Notes: generated from the sequence alone by a model not told the origin. A stretch of 64,000 bases of DNA from Enoplolaimus lenunculus (GCA_030248215.1 JASANG010002508.1:1-64000), one strand, 5' to 3'; positions 33,501 to 46,084 are shown, counted from the first letter of the stretch. Numbers and translations: made by a program.

Positions 33501-36256
33501 ACAACTGTTGGTAAAAGACACCTAGACTTTAACCAACTATGCGATCTACAGTTTGTCACCGTTTCGACAGTTGAAATACTTATCCTTGATAGGTGCTGTA
33601 TACAAGAGAGAATACAGATCAAGCCTATACGCGGAAGCTTTTTGAGAAAAAAAATAAATACGCGGAGTAATCAGTTATCCGTACCCAGCGGTGGATCCAG
33701 ACACTTTTGACGGGGATGGGCTGGCAAAAGCTAGGAAACGCAATTTTTATTGTATGTTATATATGCCAATTTTTTGAGAGGGAACTGTACGCTAGCATCT
33801 TTACCCTTTTATCACATAAAGGTTTTGACAGGGAAATGTGCGCACACCCTTTTGGATTCGCTAGTGTCTGCGTCCGGTTAAAGTTGCTGCTGTCAACTCG
33901 CCTAGTTTCAATATGACTAACTAGATCTTTAAACGTTGGTTTAAAATTTTGAAATTTGAAATTTTAAATTATTTATATATTTTTAGGTCAATGGTGAAGC
34001 GATTATGAATGACGATTCAAATTCCGGGTTTTATTTGCATTTGGATTCTGATTTCATCTTGCCATGTAAGTACAACTTTTTGTCATTTAAGTAGCGTTTA
34101 ACCATTGCAGAATGGCCCTTTTTCAGTTAAGTGTCTTCCAAATGGCATCATGGTTGGTGCCTACTTTAGCTCCATAATTGTAATATTTTGCTTGCATAAT
34201 TGCAAAATGCAAATATGTGCAAGTGCAAATATCCTTTAGCCATCGAAAAGGAGTCACTACGTATATTTCAGAAAATTTCCGAAATGTTTTTGGGGAATTA
34301 ATGTCACATTTTTATGCGGTCAGAGCGCAACGAAAAATTCTCACGTTTGTGGGCGGCAGCGAGCCTAGAATCTCGTATGAAGGCGCTGCGCATGGTCAAT
34401 GGTAAAAGAAAAACTTTGTGAGCGAAAGCAGCTAAAACCCAATCACATTTTTCATAAAATCCTAATACAATAATTTGATACAAATGGTTCCACTGGGGGC
34501 CCGAAACAAAAACCTGTATTGAAGTATAAACCTTTCAAAATGTTTTATTTTTCTGCCAACACAATTGAAGCGTGCATATATTCACCGGGTTTTCAATAAT
34601 AAAGAAAACGTCGGATAGGGGCGTAGGAGGCGCTCAGTGCCATAAAAAATTTTGTCCACTCTGTAAAATTTCAACCCAGCTGTAATTAATGTAAAACTTC
34701 TCGAAAGCCCTCCTATGGGCTGCGTCGAATGGTACATAGTGAGTCTAACTTTTTGACAAAGACATTTGGGTCACAAGTGGGACCTTGAGACCTGGAAAAA
34801 CCAATTTCTAAAGATTTAGATTTGAGAGTGCATCGCGGAATGATCAGTGGAGATCATGACAAGCTCAAATATGCCCAAATTTTTTAAATCAGATCATTCT
34901 TAGGCAAACGTTAGCTGGGCGTGGGGCAACCGAAACGACACGTTGAGTTAATAACAGTGATAAACATTGACTCACTCCAGTTGCATTGATTCTTACTGTT
35001 AGTGGATTAACCCTATATATGAGCTGATTATTTAACTAAAAATGGGTTAAATCAGATTAGAATTTTCAGTTCCGATAATGCTGACTCAGATTCAGTGGAT
35101 TCAACTCATTCTGAGTTCAAATCAACTCACTGAAATTTACAATGTCCATTTATTAATTGAAAATGTTTCATTTTAGTTTGCTTGATCAAAGCTGAATTTG
35201 ACGACACGGCGTCTGCCTCGAGTCCCTACAGCTACATGGTGTTTGCTGAAACGGTTGGAAAAGGCAAATGCCGTAATATTCATTTGTTCGTACGCGAACC
35301 TTTGAAATTTAACAAAAAGTACAAATCTGAAGTCTATCAATATTTAAGTCGAGTAAGTTATCGGGCTGCGGGGGGGTGAAATGAATTCGCAATGGGGATA
35401 TGTACAGAACATGGTCGTAACTGCGGAGAAAAACATTTCGCCCCTGATCTTTACAATACCCCTCAAAGTGAGTCAGTTCACCCTATTTTGTTCTCAGATT
35501 TCACTGGACCAGGTATAAAGCCGATGCATGTCCTCTGACCAGTGTATATTCTTCGAGCGGATTATAAAAGCCGAAACACACGCGCAATGTGCGGCAACTG
35601 ATACCGAAAATGACAGTAAAGCAATAAGAACGAGAGTTAATATATGAGCAGGACGGCCCTACTTTGAGTGGAGTCCAAACTTACCAATTAGTCCATAAGC
35701 GTCAATAACCCTAATTAGGTAACGCAAAAGTTTTCAAGTCCAAATTAAATTCAGTGCAGAATTTGATTCATTACTTAACCTACAATGTTATCAATATTTA
35801 AAGCAAAATCCTGAACGGAACCACACGTTTACAGTATAAGCACCGAATAGCATGAACTACCCTTTGGAGAGCAGAAATGAATATCACTCACTCCCATCGG
35901 GTCACTAGGATATCGATTCAGTGTAAATTTTCCCAACTTGCAAAAATGCATTTTGAAAGATGATATTTGACACGATTGATTGACATATCGCAATTTACCC
36001 GTTCTCAAATGTTCCGTCACAAACGTTGCCACGAGGATAAGATTAAAAAAATTAATTCAAAATGCTAAACTTAAAACAGTAAAAATTAATTTTCTAGAAA
36101 AAAAAATTGAAAAAACGAAATCTTTCAACAATATTTTGATAACTTTTGTTTTTAAAACTTTGTAATTTGAAAATTTGTTTTCAGGAAATTCGACGTAACC
36201 AATTCAACTCCATCCGAAAGCTCAAACATCCCGGAATGTGCCACAAACGATTTTGA
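29029..36256 (+). CDS. secreted basic/Gln-rich protein with C-terminal lipocalin domain, 6 exons, 903 aa
   Basis: Exons: 29029-31221, 32786-32903, 33290-33363, 33987-34065, 35177-35352, 36185-36256; all phases agree (2712 nt). The ATG at 29029 has a GCCATGG context and opens a signal peptide (FYQILVILAFLTLELTLC). Then come a Thr/Pro stretch, a Ser/Arg/Lys-rich basic region (about 90-215), a long Gln-rich low-complexity region (about 250-540, with an uninterrupted CAA run at 30565-30596), and a KR site (LGKRSIDD, about residue 620) that could be cut by a proprotein convertase. From about residue 714 the pattern is lipocalin: C.PVDFDRLKGYYTQ, EPKCVGLK, NGEAIM, PYSYMVFAE, CRNIHLFVREP, HPGMC. Lipocalins bind small hydrophobic ligands. 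The five downstream exons with short introns are typical for lipocalin genes. The huge first exon suggests an added low-complexity part. Lipocalin assignment is by pattern only. Confidence 0.8.
30565..30596 (+). repeat. CAA trinucleotide repeat coding polyglutamine
   Basis: About ten uninterrupted CAA codons in the Gln-rich part of the lipocalin-type gene; pure CAA makes it a likely length-variable site. A short AAT run (polyasparagine) lies at 30260-30275. Confidence 0.85.
31341..31506. mobile_element. MITE family C, copy C3
   Basis: Left GTGGTGCTATGCTTGTCACG, followed by GTCCGTCAACGTCC words; the right arm has GTAACGGACGGC. The ends are more diverged than in other copies. It is in intron 1 of the lipocalin-type gene. 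Confidence 0.6.
31737..32362. mobile_element. foldback-like element, imperfect inverted repeat of about 0.6 kb
   Basis: The left arm TTATCCCCCGAACCCGCGTT..AAAAGTGGTCGGATTTTGAA is inverted at the right as TTCAAAATCCGACCACTTTT..AACGCGGGCTGGGGGGATAA. The arms stay recognisable over about 270 bp to a centre near 32060. No coding capacity is apparent. It is in intron 1 of the lipocalin-type gene. A half copy lies at about 34745-34940. Confidence 0.75.
32950..33107 (-). repeat. family A-like GCCTAAG array
   Basis: A run of AAGCCTAAGCTTAAGCCTAAG at 33010-33095. The flanks GGCCGTGATATC and TGTATATTGG are weak relics of family A ends. It is in intron 2 of the lipocalin-type gene. Confidence 0.5.
34515..34945. 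repeat. old repeat cluster in intron 4 of the lipocalin-type gene
   Basis: 34515-34610 matches 2840-2945. 34745-34940 (GGGACCTTGAGACC.., GACAAGCTCAAATATGCCCA, AGATCATTCTTAGGCAAACG) matches the right arm of the foldback element at 31737-32362, as a half copy. Confidence 0.55.
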
Positions 36257-36702
36257 AATCATTTCTATATTCGCATGACTGAAATCCGAAGTCTTTAAGT
36301 GACTACAAAGCTTCTTTCTTGGCAACTACTGATCGGCGCTGATTTAACCCCAACGAAACAACCGGGAGCTGTACATTTGTAGAAAATTCTGTTATATAAA
36401 ATGTTCGAAGATTTTCAGTCAAATCCATGTGGTGATTTTGAGAAATTGGCACTATTTTGACTAAGAAAGCACAAAAATGAATTTTTTGTTAATGTCACCT
36501 TGATTATTTCCTTATGAAGAATTCTATGCGATCTGTGTCGATGGGCAAATCTAACCGATATTTTGACAAAATATAGCGGATGCACCCAAACTTTTTATCA
36601 TTTTAAGTTTAATTTTTTTATTTTAATTTAAATCTAACAGTGGCAGAAACTGAGACCTAAAAATCTGAATGATTTTTTAAACGATTTATACATGGCCATG
36701 CT

Positions 36703-36885
36703 GGCCCATGTAAAGATCAGAGGTGAAACGTTCATCTGTTTTCTAGAATACAGTGAGCATATGCTTTAATAGACTAATTTTTTGGGTAGGCATAGGCTTA
36801 AGAATAAGCTCATTCTTACCTTTAGGCTTAATAGGTTCAGAAATACGTTAATACAACTGTTTTGCCCCTGTTTTATACATTGGCC
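36703..36885 (+). mobile_element. MITE family A, copy A7
   Basis: Left GGCCCATGTAAAGATCAGAGGTGAAACG.., right TTGCCCCTGTTTTATACATTGGCC; both ends are well kept. Confidence 0.8.
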
Positions 36886-37410
36886 ACAGTCCTCATAAAA
36901 GTAACTTAATCTGCAATATGGTGATAAACGAAACGGAAACGGACGTTGATTTTTACCGGAAACTAATGCATAAGTTAAATTGTATATACAGGCACATGAG
37001 AAATGCAAATATTGTTTCCATTGTTCGCTTGCATCATAAAACAACTTATACCACAAACGATGCCTAAAGACTAAAAAAGAAAACTTGGTAGTCTCTCGTA
37101 TTGTTCTACACTGAACTGTGGTAAAATAAAAAATTCCTAACTTTTCAAGGCTTTCTGAATTATTGCTCTAAACGCCAAGCGATAGCGAATTGATCAGCTC
37201 ACGTACACTTCACCTTGCCTTCACATTTAGGTTTAGTCGAAAGTTTAGGCTTAGATAAGCATTTTCCCAAAGTGAACCAAATCTTAATTCTTTGTCCTAA
37301 CCTTGAGCCTGAGCATAAGTCTATTAAGAAGTAATTTTGAACGTGAGGAAAAGTGTTCAATGGACGATTTTCCATGAAATGTTTTTACAAAGTATATAAC
37401 AAGATTTCTG

Positions 37411-37555
37411 ACCCATGTTACGTTTAGGGCTGTCCCATTTTTCGGTGGGACTAAAAGAGCAGACTTAAATTGTAGACGGCTTTTTTGCTCAGGCTCAGGC
37501 TTAAATAGGCTTAGACTTACGCTTAGGAATATTGGTAATCTACAGTTACGGTGTT
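37411..37555 (+). mobile_element. MITE family A, copy A8, degraded right end
   Basis: GACCCATGTTACGTTTAGGG.., GTGGGACTAAAAGAGCAGACTTAA, CAGGCTTAAATAGGCTTAG. The right terminus is eroded after CTACAGTTACGGTG. Confidence 0.6.
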
Positions 37556-37607
37556 AAAGATAACATTCATTTATCCAGACTTTTTATCATTTCATGGCTT
37601 TTCGTTT

Positions 37608-40600
37608 TCACAACTTCGAAACAACATTCGCAGCAACTGAAGTATTTTCAGACTTTTTGAATCGGTTAACGTTAAACGGCTTGATGTCATACGGCGACGA
37701 CTGAACCAACGCACAGTTTGCAAGCATTTTACCGATAACTGGTGCAAATTTAAATCCGTGACATGAAATAAAATTAAAGGCGTTAAGCAACGCGCACAAG
37801 TTAATGGCTGGGCTCTGAAACGCTACTTAAGTACGAGTTCATACTTGCGCTTAAAGCATTTCCTTAGACAAGTTGAGTAAATACCTAAGTCGCTAACCAT
37901 ATTTGATCTGTTGGGAACTATCAGTTTAGGTGTTATATATAACCTTGGACTACTGAGGTTGTGGCATGATTGTGCTCACTGGTTCAAATTTGGCGTTCCC
38001 CTGTTCTTGTTCAAAAAGCTAAGTATTTACTTAAATCGACAACTTAATTATTTTGGCATAACTTAAGCAAATGCTTAAGTACGATTTCGGAAACACTGTT
38101 CGATTTTGGCAGACAACTTATGAATTAGGACTTTAATAGAATACGACAAGAAATAAATACCATCAGGCCATGTGGTTTCACATGCGGCATTTAAGCATGC
38201 GCATACCGAAATTCTTTACACTCGAATATATTAGCCCGTGCATACGAAACCTGTGTCCATATTCTCAAATGTATTTGGCACCAATCACTAGTTTACGATA
38301 GATCCGATAAATTTCGTCCTATACATAGAACACGGCCGTAACTGTAGTACAAGCATATTCCTAAGCCTAAGCGTAAGCATGAGCTTATACCTGAGCCTAT
38401 ACCTAAGCCTAAGCGTAAAAGAATGAGTTTATACCTAAACCTCAGCCTAAGCCTAAGCAAAAAATTATTCTAAAGCTAAAGCTTACTCTATTGCAGTCCC
38501 GCCGAAAAGGGATACGTCCCTGATATTCACATGGGCCTAAATTTCGAACCAGCTGATGCGGAACTTTACTATTTATTCAACCTACTTTTGTTAGTATAGA
38601 GACTTATAAACTTAGTTTTCGAATAAAATAACGCGTGAACTCTTCGATACCCTGAAGATTCAAAGCTTAAAACACATTTTTCTACGATAACGTTTTAAGA
38701 ACGTCCTTAATCATACGACCAGTGTGAAGGTGTAAAAAAGTTTATATTGGGATAGCTGAAGATTTAACATAGCATTATTTAGTAACAGAGTGCAAGCTTT
38801 TTCAAAAAATGAAATTTTCTGAACAAGCGGTGCTTTCTCCTTATCGAGTTCAAACGTTTCGTCTCCACAACTGTTGTAGTACCTGAAAATCCACCGGCAT
38901 AGCAAATATTCGAATGACTCGGAACGGTATCGATAATAAAATCACCGTCTTTGCTCCACTGAAACACAATAGTTATTATTGAATGTGTGTAGCACCTATC
39001 ACCAATTAATAGTTAAGTCAAAATTTACAAAATTACATTTCCTCGTTTTGCATTTACTGGCACACGACATGTATTGCTATGTTCAAGCTTAACTGCAGTT
39101 TTTGCAGCACATATAAATATATATTTATATACATCCGTTTTGCGGATTAAAACTTGTGACATGGTGTACGCAAGTTATTATCAGAAATGCATTACTGAAT
39201 AAATACATTCTTCTACAACTGCAATCGTTGGTTTCATTCGCGTCCAGTGCTGAGAAAAGAATTGTAAAACACGTTTGCGGTGCCACGTATTGTCACTGGA
39301 GTCTCGTTCGTCCGGGTTTATCACTTCGCCTTTGCTGTGAAGGCCAATCTGAAATTAAAATTTATTCATTTATTCTAAAATTCACCTCCAAATGAATCTG
39401 CTGTAGTTTTGAAGCGATCTGAACGCCATTTTTTTCATTAAAATATATTTTAAAAATGGTGTCTACAGCAAAAAATCAGTTAAAATTTTAAACATTTAAA
39501 CGAAAACTATAAGCGATTTACTTTTCCGTTTACTTTCACCACTCAGCGGTAGGAGCTTAATACCCACCTAAAATTTTCATAAGAAACATGATTTTATATA
39601 ACGCAGAAAAACTTGAATTTTTACACTGTTTTTACATTATGAGCGAAGAATAAGTATCGAGTCAATGCACTGTAAAATTACACAATTTTATATTGAACGC
39701 AGAAGAAAAACAAAGGCGTGTAAAGGCCGGTAACGGGTAAAGAAATGTTGCGCGGGTATACCTGCAGGCAAAAAGTACAATTTCCTCGTGTGAATTGCAG
39801 AGCGGATAAAAATCTTTAGCCACTTACACCTCTGCTTGCACATAGATTCACTACGAACTCCAGATACACCATAGCGTAACTCAGCAGGATAAGTGTTAAA
39901 GTAAACGTTTCCTCGTATCGCAGCGGGGATGCTTTTTGCACTCGCAAATCAGAGACAAAGCATCGCGGAAACCGTGAGGAATTGGTTTTTCTCACGCTTG
40001 CCTCGACGCGAAGGCTGATTTACTGGAGAGGAATCAGTGGCGGATCCAGGAAACTTTAAAATGAGGGACCTCCACGAGACGTAGAGGAAGCATTCGCGAG
40101 TGAAGCGAGCCAGAAGTCATACGCCATGTTAATACTAAACCTTTAAACACAAAATCTTGGTTTCCATTTTGGAGCCGCCAGTTAAGAGGAATAGGTAAAT
40201 ACGTGTCTCTCTTAAACTTTAAACACATGTTTCCAAGTTCTTTTTCAACTGCACTTTACTTGAGAAAAGTTGTGTCTCTTAATCTTAAAGTGATTTCTAC
40301 ATATTTGAGATTTTTCTGCAAGTTTTTATGTGTACCTTGCCTGGCACATGCACCTTTTTAGGTATATGACAGCTATCTCTGCTGTCATTTTTTTCAAAAA
40401 AAAAACAAATTATTCATTAACGTTTTTGGGCTTGTGAAAGCATTAGTTCTTGATTTTCAATTTTCCGTTTTTTTCGTTTTTTTCGGTCCATTCCATTTTT
40501 CCGTAAACACACCAACCCTGCTTTCAGGAGTGTGACCGTAGCCTTGACGTATACATAAATCTATGCACAATGTTTTCTTTTCAAGCTCAAAAACAATATA

Positions 40601-43399
40601 AAATAAATTAAATTTTACTTTTATCATATCTTTATACTCGTGATTTGCCCAAGAAAAGAAAAATTCGCCATTAGGCAAAACGTAGTTAAACGTTGGATAA
40701 CGTTGACGTTGAGAGTACGCGTTTGCTGTTGTGACAGGAGCGTAGTAACAAGTGGCCCTCAAAGTCTGAATCACTACAATTATATGTTTTTAAGCCAGTG
40801 TCATTTGAAAACAAATTTTCGGTCGATACCAGTCATACGGGCCTACCTACCGGAGACATGTGGACTGAAGGGGTTAGAGAGTTGAAGGCTTTAGGTTTAG
40901 GCTTAAGACAAGACTTATGTTCAAACTTGCATTCCGGTTTAGGTTTAGGCTTGTCTTACTTGGCAGGCCTTTAAAGTTAACGTGAGCCAAATTTCCGAAG
41001 ACCTGTCTATAACAGACGTATTTTTGGTCAACGTTCCAGCTGTTGCTGTATGCAACTTAGAACCCATATGTACAGTTTGAAAGCCAATAAAACATGATGT
41101 AGTAAAGAATTAAATTAATCAGAAGTGAAACCAAACATATTGAATAGGTTTGCGCAGTTTTCAGGCTGGAGTAAATTTTTACGATAAATATATTTAGACT
41201 TGCAAATATGCAACCACGTTGACTAATAAACGTTTAATTAGCAAAACAATTGTTAATTAGTGAAATTAAAAAATTCAGACAAAATGTTTTAAATTTACCG
41301 CATTAATTTATAAAATTTACCTTTATTGGCAGGTCAATTTGAAAGCATTTTTGCATCAGGGGTTTAAGCCATGGTCCAGCGCAAATGATTACACTACTCG
41401 CTACGATTGCTTCTCCATTGTCGAGATAGATCTGAACTTGGTCTGAAGGACTGTTTTTTAATTTAGGCTTCGGAACTATGTTTGAAACTTCGCAATGGTC
41501 TTTAATTATACCACCGTGACCGACGAATAAATTCTGAAAACAAAACAAGTAATGGCTTATATATGAAGCTAAGCGGGTAAAAATCTTTTCGCATATTGGT
41601 TGGGTTGCAGAGACCTCGATTTAAGTTAAAATGTGCGTGTAAACCTAAACCTAAAATCAAAGGCTTCAGACTGGTTCAAAGAGTAATGTAAGTAGCACTG
41701 TTGCTTATATGGATTTTACGCAGGCAACGGAGTCCCAAAAGAATAAGGTTACAAGTTGAATCCATGTTTGATCATATGTTTAAAATTTATTGCAAAGCCA
41801 CGTCAAGATCCAGAATAAAAAGAATATTTCTTAGCAAAAGTATGTCGCTGCATGTCACCAGTTCAAGTTGCAGCTGCGAGTTCTTGCTGCAAAAATGTGT
41901 ACGTGTAAATAGACTTAAAAATAAAATGAATTAAATTAAAGGAACTTAAAACATCACGAAATTTCGAATTTTTAAAAACATTACCCTGTAAACATGTAAA
42001 CACTTGTCAGCCATAAGCATTCCACCTTGAGGGTCACATATCCCAATGTGCCCGTCTTCGGTAAATACGTCCGGGTAACGTTTTCGCATTTGTTCGGTGT
42101 TTAGAACGTCGAATTTAACCCCTGAGTTCCGCATAGTCCTGATGTGGGATTGAATATAATCATCTGAAGCGGCACCTATCATTACAGCTCCAGTTGGTCT
42201 GAAAAAACTCTATATGTTCTCATTTCCAATATTCTCGAATGCGTATAGCATATATCACCAGTTCACAATAGGTCTTAAATCCTTTAGAACTAAAGCAGTT
42301 GTAAGCTTTGAAAATTAGTGCATTTTTGTCGTTTGATTTGTCGTATTTCTCTTCAAATTTTAAATATATATGTATGTATAAGCATAGACTCTTTCGCAAT
42401 GGCGTTTTAAAAGATGCTATTTGACACGTGAAAAGTTTAAAATATAATCAAATCGTTGATACGATTCTTTTGGAAATTGTATCCAAAATACAAACACTTA
42501 CGTTGGTGTTTAATGTTCTGTTTGATAATAAAAATTGTTTAGGTGAATAGCTATTTGCTACTCAAGCGATTCACATCAAGGCTTCTATGCTTCAAAAAGG
42601 AGTTACAAATGCTGTTTGAAACGTGAAAAGTGTTTAAAATTTAGTTTAACTTCTGAAACGATTTTTTCATTGTCTTAAAGTGTCAATAGTGGCCTATATT
42701 GATTTATTGGCAAAATTCCTTACACAAATAATTTTTCACCGGATAAGCGTTCAAGTTCTTTAAATCCTTCCAGTGCATCATGCAGTAACCGGATATAAGC
42801 CGAATTATTGTACAAATACCGGAATTGTCGGCTTTGTCCGTGAGAACTGCCACGAGAATGCGGAAGCGGAAACTGAAACAGTGAAAGCGTAGAACAAAAA
42901 CCTTTTCCCAAACCAGTTTTCTAACCAATTCATGCTAAACAGTTGACAATTTTGCATTCAGAGAGGGGGCTTGAAGGGTCGGACCGGACAAAACTTTGGG
43001 CAGCCTACAAAAGATTGTACGAGTATACAAATCTTATGAAATGCTTTTATGCTCCACCCCAGAAACTAATTTGGGCCCAGTACGATGGTAATCTGCATAC
43101 GGTCGTCAGTAAATCGCGTAACATGGTTTGTTGCACGCAGCACATGAGCTAAGTCAGGTATTGGCTTGGAACAGGCCACCTCAAATAATTAACCAATATT
43201 CAGTTGTGTGTTAAGTCAATTTGTCTCAGCTAACATTTAGTTATTAACAGAGATATATATTTTCAACGTTTGCAGCAAATTAAATGGTTTTTGTTACTTT
43301 ATCAATCAACACAGTTCGCTTTCCAAGTTTGGCCAATTCGTACGCTGCCGCTGACCCCATTATACCAGCGCCAACAACAACACATTCGTAGTCGCTCAT
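37608..43399 (-). CDS. PIPOX: peroxisomal sarcosine/L-pipecolate oxidase, 8 exons, 402 aa
   Basis: Exons on the minus strand: 43399-43298, 42872-42724, 42198-41985, 41533-41321, 40765-40619, 39348-39196, 38958-38883, 37762-37608; total 1209 nt, all in phase. The family oxidises sarcosine, proline or pipecolate with covalently bound FAD and makes H2O2 in peroxisomes. Seen: N-terminal Rossmann motif VVGAGIMGSAAAYELAK, FPLPHSRGSSHGQSR, VIICAGPW, NPDERD, the Cys in VVEECIYS at the position of the flavin-linked Cys, GFSGHGFKFAPVIGK, and a C-terminal SKL (type 1 peroxisomal targeting). Length matches the family (about 390). Oddity: the acceptor of the last intron reads TTTCAT before GTCACGG, instead of ..AG. 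The only nearby in-phase AG would delete the conserved HGFKFAP segment. Confidence 0.92.
37809..38106. mobile_element. MITE family D, copy D1
   Basis: Left GGGCTCTGAAACGCTACTTAAGTACG, right (inverted) GTGTTTCCGAAATCGTACTTAAGCA. The body is full of ACTTAAG words. It lies in the last PIPOX intron, its left end only about 50 bp from the odd AT acceptor. Confidence 0.7.
38317..38537 (-). mobile_element. MITE family A, copy A9
   Basis: It begins CCTATACATAGAACACGGCC and ends GATATTCACATGGGCC. It has a long internal GCCTAAG/GCGTAAG array. It is in the last PIPOX intron. Confidence 0.75.
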
Positions 43400-43511
43400 A
43401 GTGTTTTCTCTAGAATAATAACACAAACACAGGATTCAAGTAAAGTATTCAATTCCTTTTGAAATAAAATCTCAAAATTTTTGTTTTCAACAAAACAATT
43501 TTAGTTGACTT

Positions 43512-43785
43512 AAGAGTTGATGATGACTCTAAATAAATGTGTTGAAAGTGACCAAAAAAATGCATGGAACAAAACGGACCGGAGCGCGTTGCATTTTTCG
43601 CTTACCTCCCTCATTTAGGTGGGTATCTGACGCTTGCGGACGCAGACTTTGCACGATGTTTTTAAAATATATACGGAGTAACCGTGCAATGACGTAATTG
43701 CTCGAATATGTCGGGGTTGCCAAAAACGACACAGAATGAACCCAGTTGGACACTCTTGCTAAAGATAGCGATTTTCTACTCTTGG
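43512..43785. mobile_element. MITE family E, copy E3
   Basis: TTAAGAGTTGATGATGACTC.., GCGCGTTGCATTTTTCGC..CCTCCCTCATTTAGG, then ACAGAATGAACCCAGTTGGACACTCTTGCTAAAGATAG..CTACTCTTGG. It matches the right arm of E1 with divergence. Confidence 0.65.
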
Positions 43786-44135
43786 TTCGGTTAACAATTA
43801 GAGGATTTTAAATTTTTTTCGAAAATTTCAAGATAAAGTAATTAAATAGTTCTCTTATTCCAGTTCCAAAGCAACCTTATAATAATAAAAAAATCAAAAA
43901 TGCTTACATAAAAGCTCGTGCTAATTAGAAACCGTCTATGCCACTGTCCTTTTGCGACGCTCTATCTCCTATTTCTGCTTTTTACACCGGTAGTCTGTAT
44001 TTGTATATGCTTTGCACAATACGTGTAATACTGTATTTAATGTTTCAACGTATAAAATAAACAAACTTTTATTATCAGAAACAAATTTTTGTTAAAAAAC
44101 CACGGAAACTGATACTTGGTTCAGTAAGATGCTAG

Positions 44136-44183
44136 GGTCAATGTATAGAACAGGGCCGTTATAGTAGTATAAGCATATTCCTC
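44136..44183 (+). mobile_element. MITE family A, copy A10, one end only
   Basis: CAATGTATAGAACAGGGCCG followed by TATAGTAGTATAAGCATATTCCTC is the right terminus in reverse. The rest is absent. Confidence 0.6.
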
Positions 44184-44384
44184 TTGGTCAATTTTTAGAA
44201 ATAAGTTTATAAAAAATAAAACCAACTCCTGCATCTGAAGCTCATAAAACAGATATTCATTTAGTTCGAAACTTGCGCGGCTTAGAATCACACACTATCT
44301 AATCGCGAATCCATAATTGCTGTGCGTGGCAAAATATTTTTTGTGCCTTGAAATTCTTAGAGTTGCAACATTTCAGAACAAATA

Positions 44385-44935
44385 CCCGGACGCAATCCCA
44401 CAGACCTTAAAATTCAAAATACGGAACCGGAACTTCTCAAATATAAAACTTGAACCGGGAATTCCTGAAATCTAAAGGCCCTGATTCGGAATAATTCAAA
44501 ACCGAAACTTGAACACGAAATCACAAGTCGAAACGAACTTCGCAAACATATCGAGCAAGAAGCAATATATTTTATATTTTTTATAAATCGAACATATTAA
44601 TTTGTAATGGAACAATTTTGGGAAAGACATACATAATTTTCGTGAATTTTTGCAATACCCGGACTCAGGTTTGGTCACATTTGCTGTAAACCCGGAACTT
44701 AGCAAAGCCATAAAACCCGAATTGCAATTGTTCGACAAAAATACTCGTAATAACCGGAATACCGGGACCCAAATATGAACCCGGATGCCAACCTAGAAAT
44801 TTTATTTTTGTTTGAAAAATAAAAACTACGGTTCCCGGGTAATATCCCAATTTCCCAAAATCGTAATATCCCGTGTAATATCCTAGTGTCCAAAATAGCA
44901 ATATCACGGGTAATATCCCAATTTCCTTGTAATCA
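44385..44935. repeat. degenerate CCCGGGTAATATCC tandem repeat, block 1
   Basis: Phrases such as CCCGGGTAATATCCCAATTT, CCGGAATACCGGGACCC and CACGGGTAATATCCCAATTT recur every few tens of bases with heavy drift. Same repeat type as 46085-46830. Confidence 0.65.
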
Positions 44936-45489
44936 GGGTCCAGCTTAGGATTTGGTATCAGTTTTAAGCTTAGGCAGTTCAGAAGTTTAAGTTTAGACTC
45001 AGGTTTATGATTAAGCTTGAACCTAAACTCAGGTTAAAGTTTAGGTGCAGGCTTAGGTTCAGGCGTAGGCTTCACGGTTCCATAGTCAGACAGAAGCAGG
45101 GAGCTCAGCCTCTCTGTAGCCAAATTTGCATTTTTATTCCCCCGCATTGATAAACTCGCTTGCATAAAAATATTTTCTTTAATTGCGTTTTCAAGGGTTT
45201 TCGACCACCACCCCCTTACACAAAGCAATTCATTGTTTGAGCAAAATTATTTGACTGTGGATTTACAGCTTAATTGTGAGAATCGCTTAGTGAGGTCTTA
45301 TGGGGCGGCAGCCCCCCTTCCTGCTTAGTATCCCTTAAAATAGCGGGGGTTCAGGGGAGCGCCAACCACCTGAAAACCTAATTTAGAAAGTTGTCTATGC
45401 GGAGGATGGATGTTTTATCTCGGAAAGTTGTATTTTATTGTGTTATCAAGCGGGTTGTGCTCCCATAACCCAACACTAGGTAATTTACG

Positions 45490-45939
45490 TACTGTGGTGA
45501 CCCGAATAAGAGGGGGGACTGATATTTATTTGGATACCCCAGAGGGTACCCTACCTTGTTTTTTGGTTAAGGACTTTTATTTATTTTTAACCCACGCTCC
45601 GCCGCGCTTCGTTACTGATATATATCCGGTACTGCAATTATCCGTTAAATTAAACGTTTATTTGTCTTGTGTCAATAGCTTGAGCGATAATACAAGGTTA
45701 TACTTAGGAATGTACTTTCAAAATTTAAGTACGGTTTAAAGTTTCGAACTCAAATTATTTGGTCCTGGAGTATTTATGCGCTATAATTAGGGTTAACTGA
45801 CATTTATGGACTCTGATTAGGGTTTAGGAACTCTATCCGTTTACGGACTCTTATTAGGTATGCGGATTCCAATTGATTCGGACTCAAAAGGGGGACCCCT
45901 CTTATTACCCCTCCCCCTCTTATTCGGGTCAATACAGTA
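45490..45939 (+). mobile_element. MITE family B, copy B3, best preserved
   Basis: Ends TACTGTGGTGACCCGAATAA and (inverted) TACTGTATTGACCCGAATAA. At 450 bp it matches B1 in reverse over its whole length. An 80-codon open frame inside is not conserved between copies, so it is non-autonomous. Confidence 0.85.
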
Positions 45940-46084
45940 TATGTTGAAATGTATTGAATATTGTTATTGTCTATCAAATACAGTTTCAAACAGCTTAGCC
46001 TTAAAACTGATAACATCACAAACTTTGCATTCCGACAAGGGGCGTTGCCAAAATTTCGTATCTGGAGAGTAACCCAATTTTTTT

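Larger units (their letters stand above)
36257..37607. other. convergent intergenic region
   Basis: Between the 3' ends of the lipocalin-type gene (plus) and PIPOX (minus). Two family A MITEs fill a quarter of it (own entries). I see nothing else besides AT-rich sequence. Confidence 0.6.
43400..44380. other. region upstream of PIPOX
   Basis: The PIPOX promoter should lie just above 43399. Beyond the two repeats listed separately (MITE E3, A10) I see nothing but AT-rich sequence. Confidence 0.45.

Noticed and set aside
39700-40020. GC-richer stretch with small hairpins in a PIPOX intron
   Set aside because: It looked like an exon at first, but no frame joins PIPOX in phase and the protein is complete without it.
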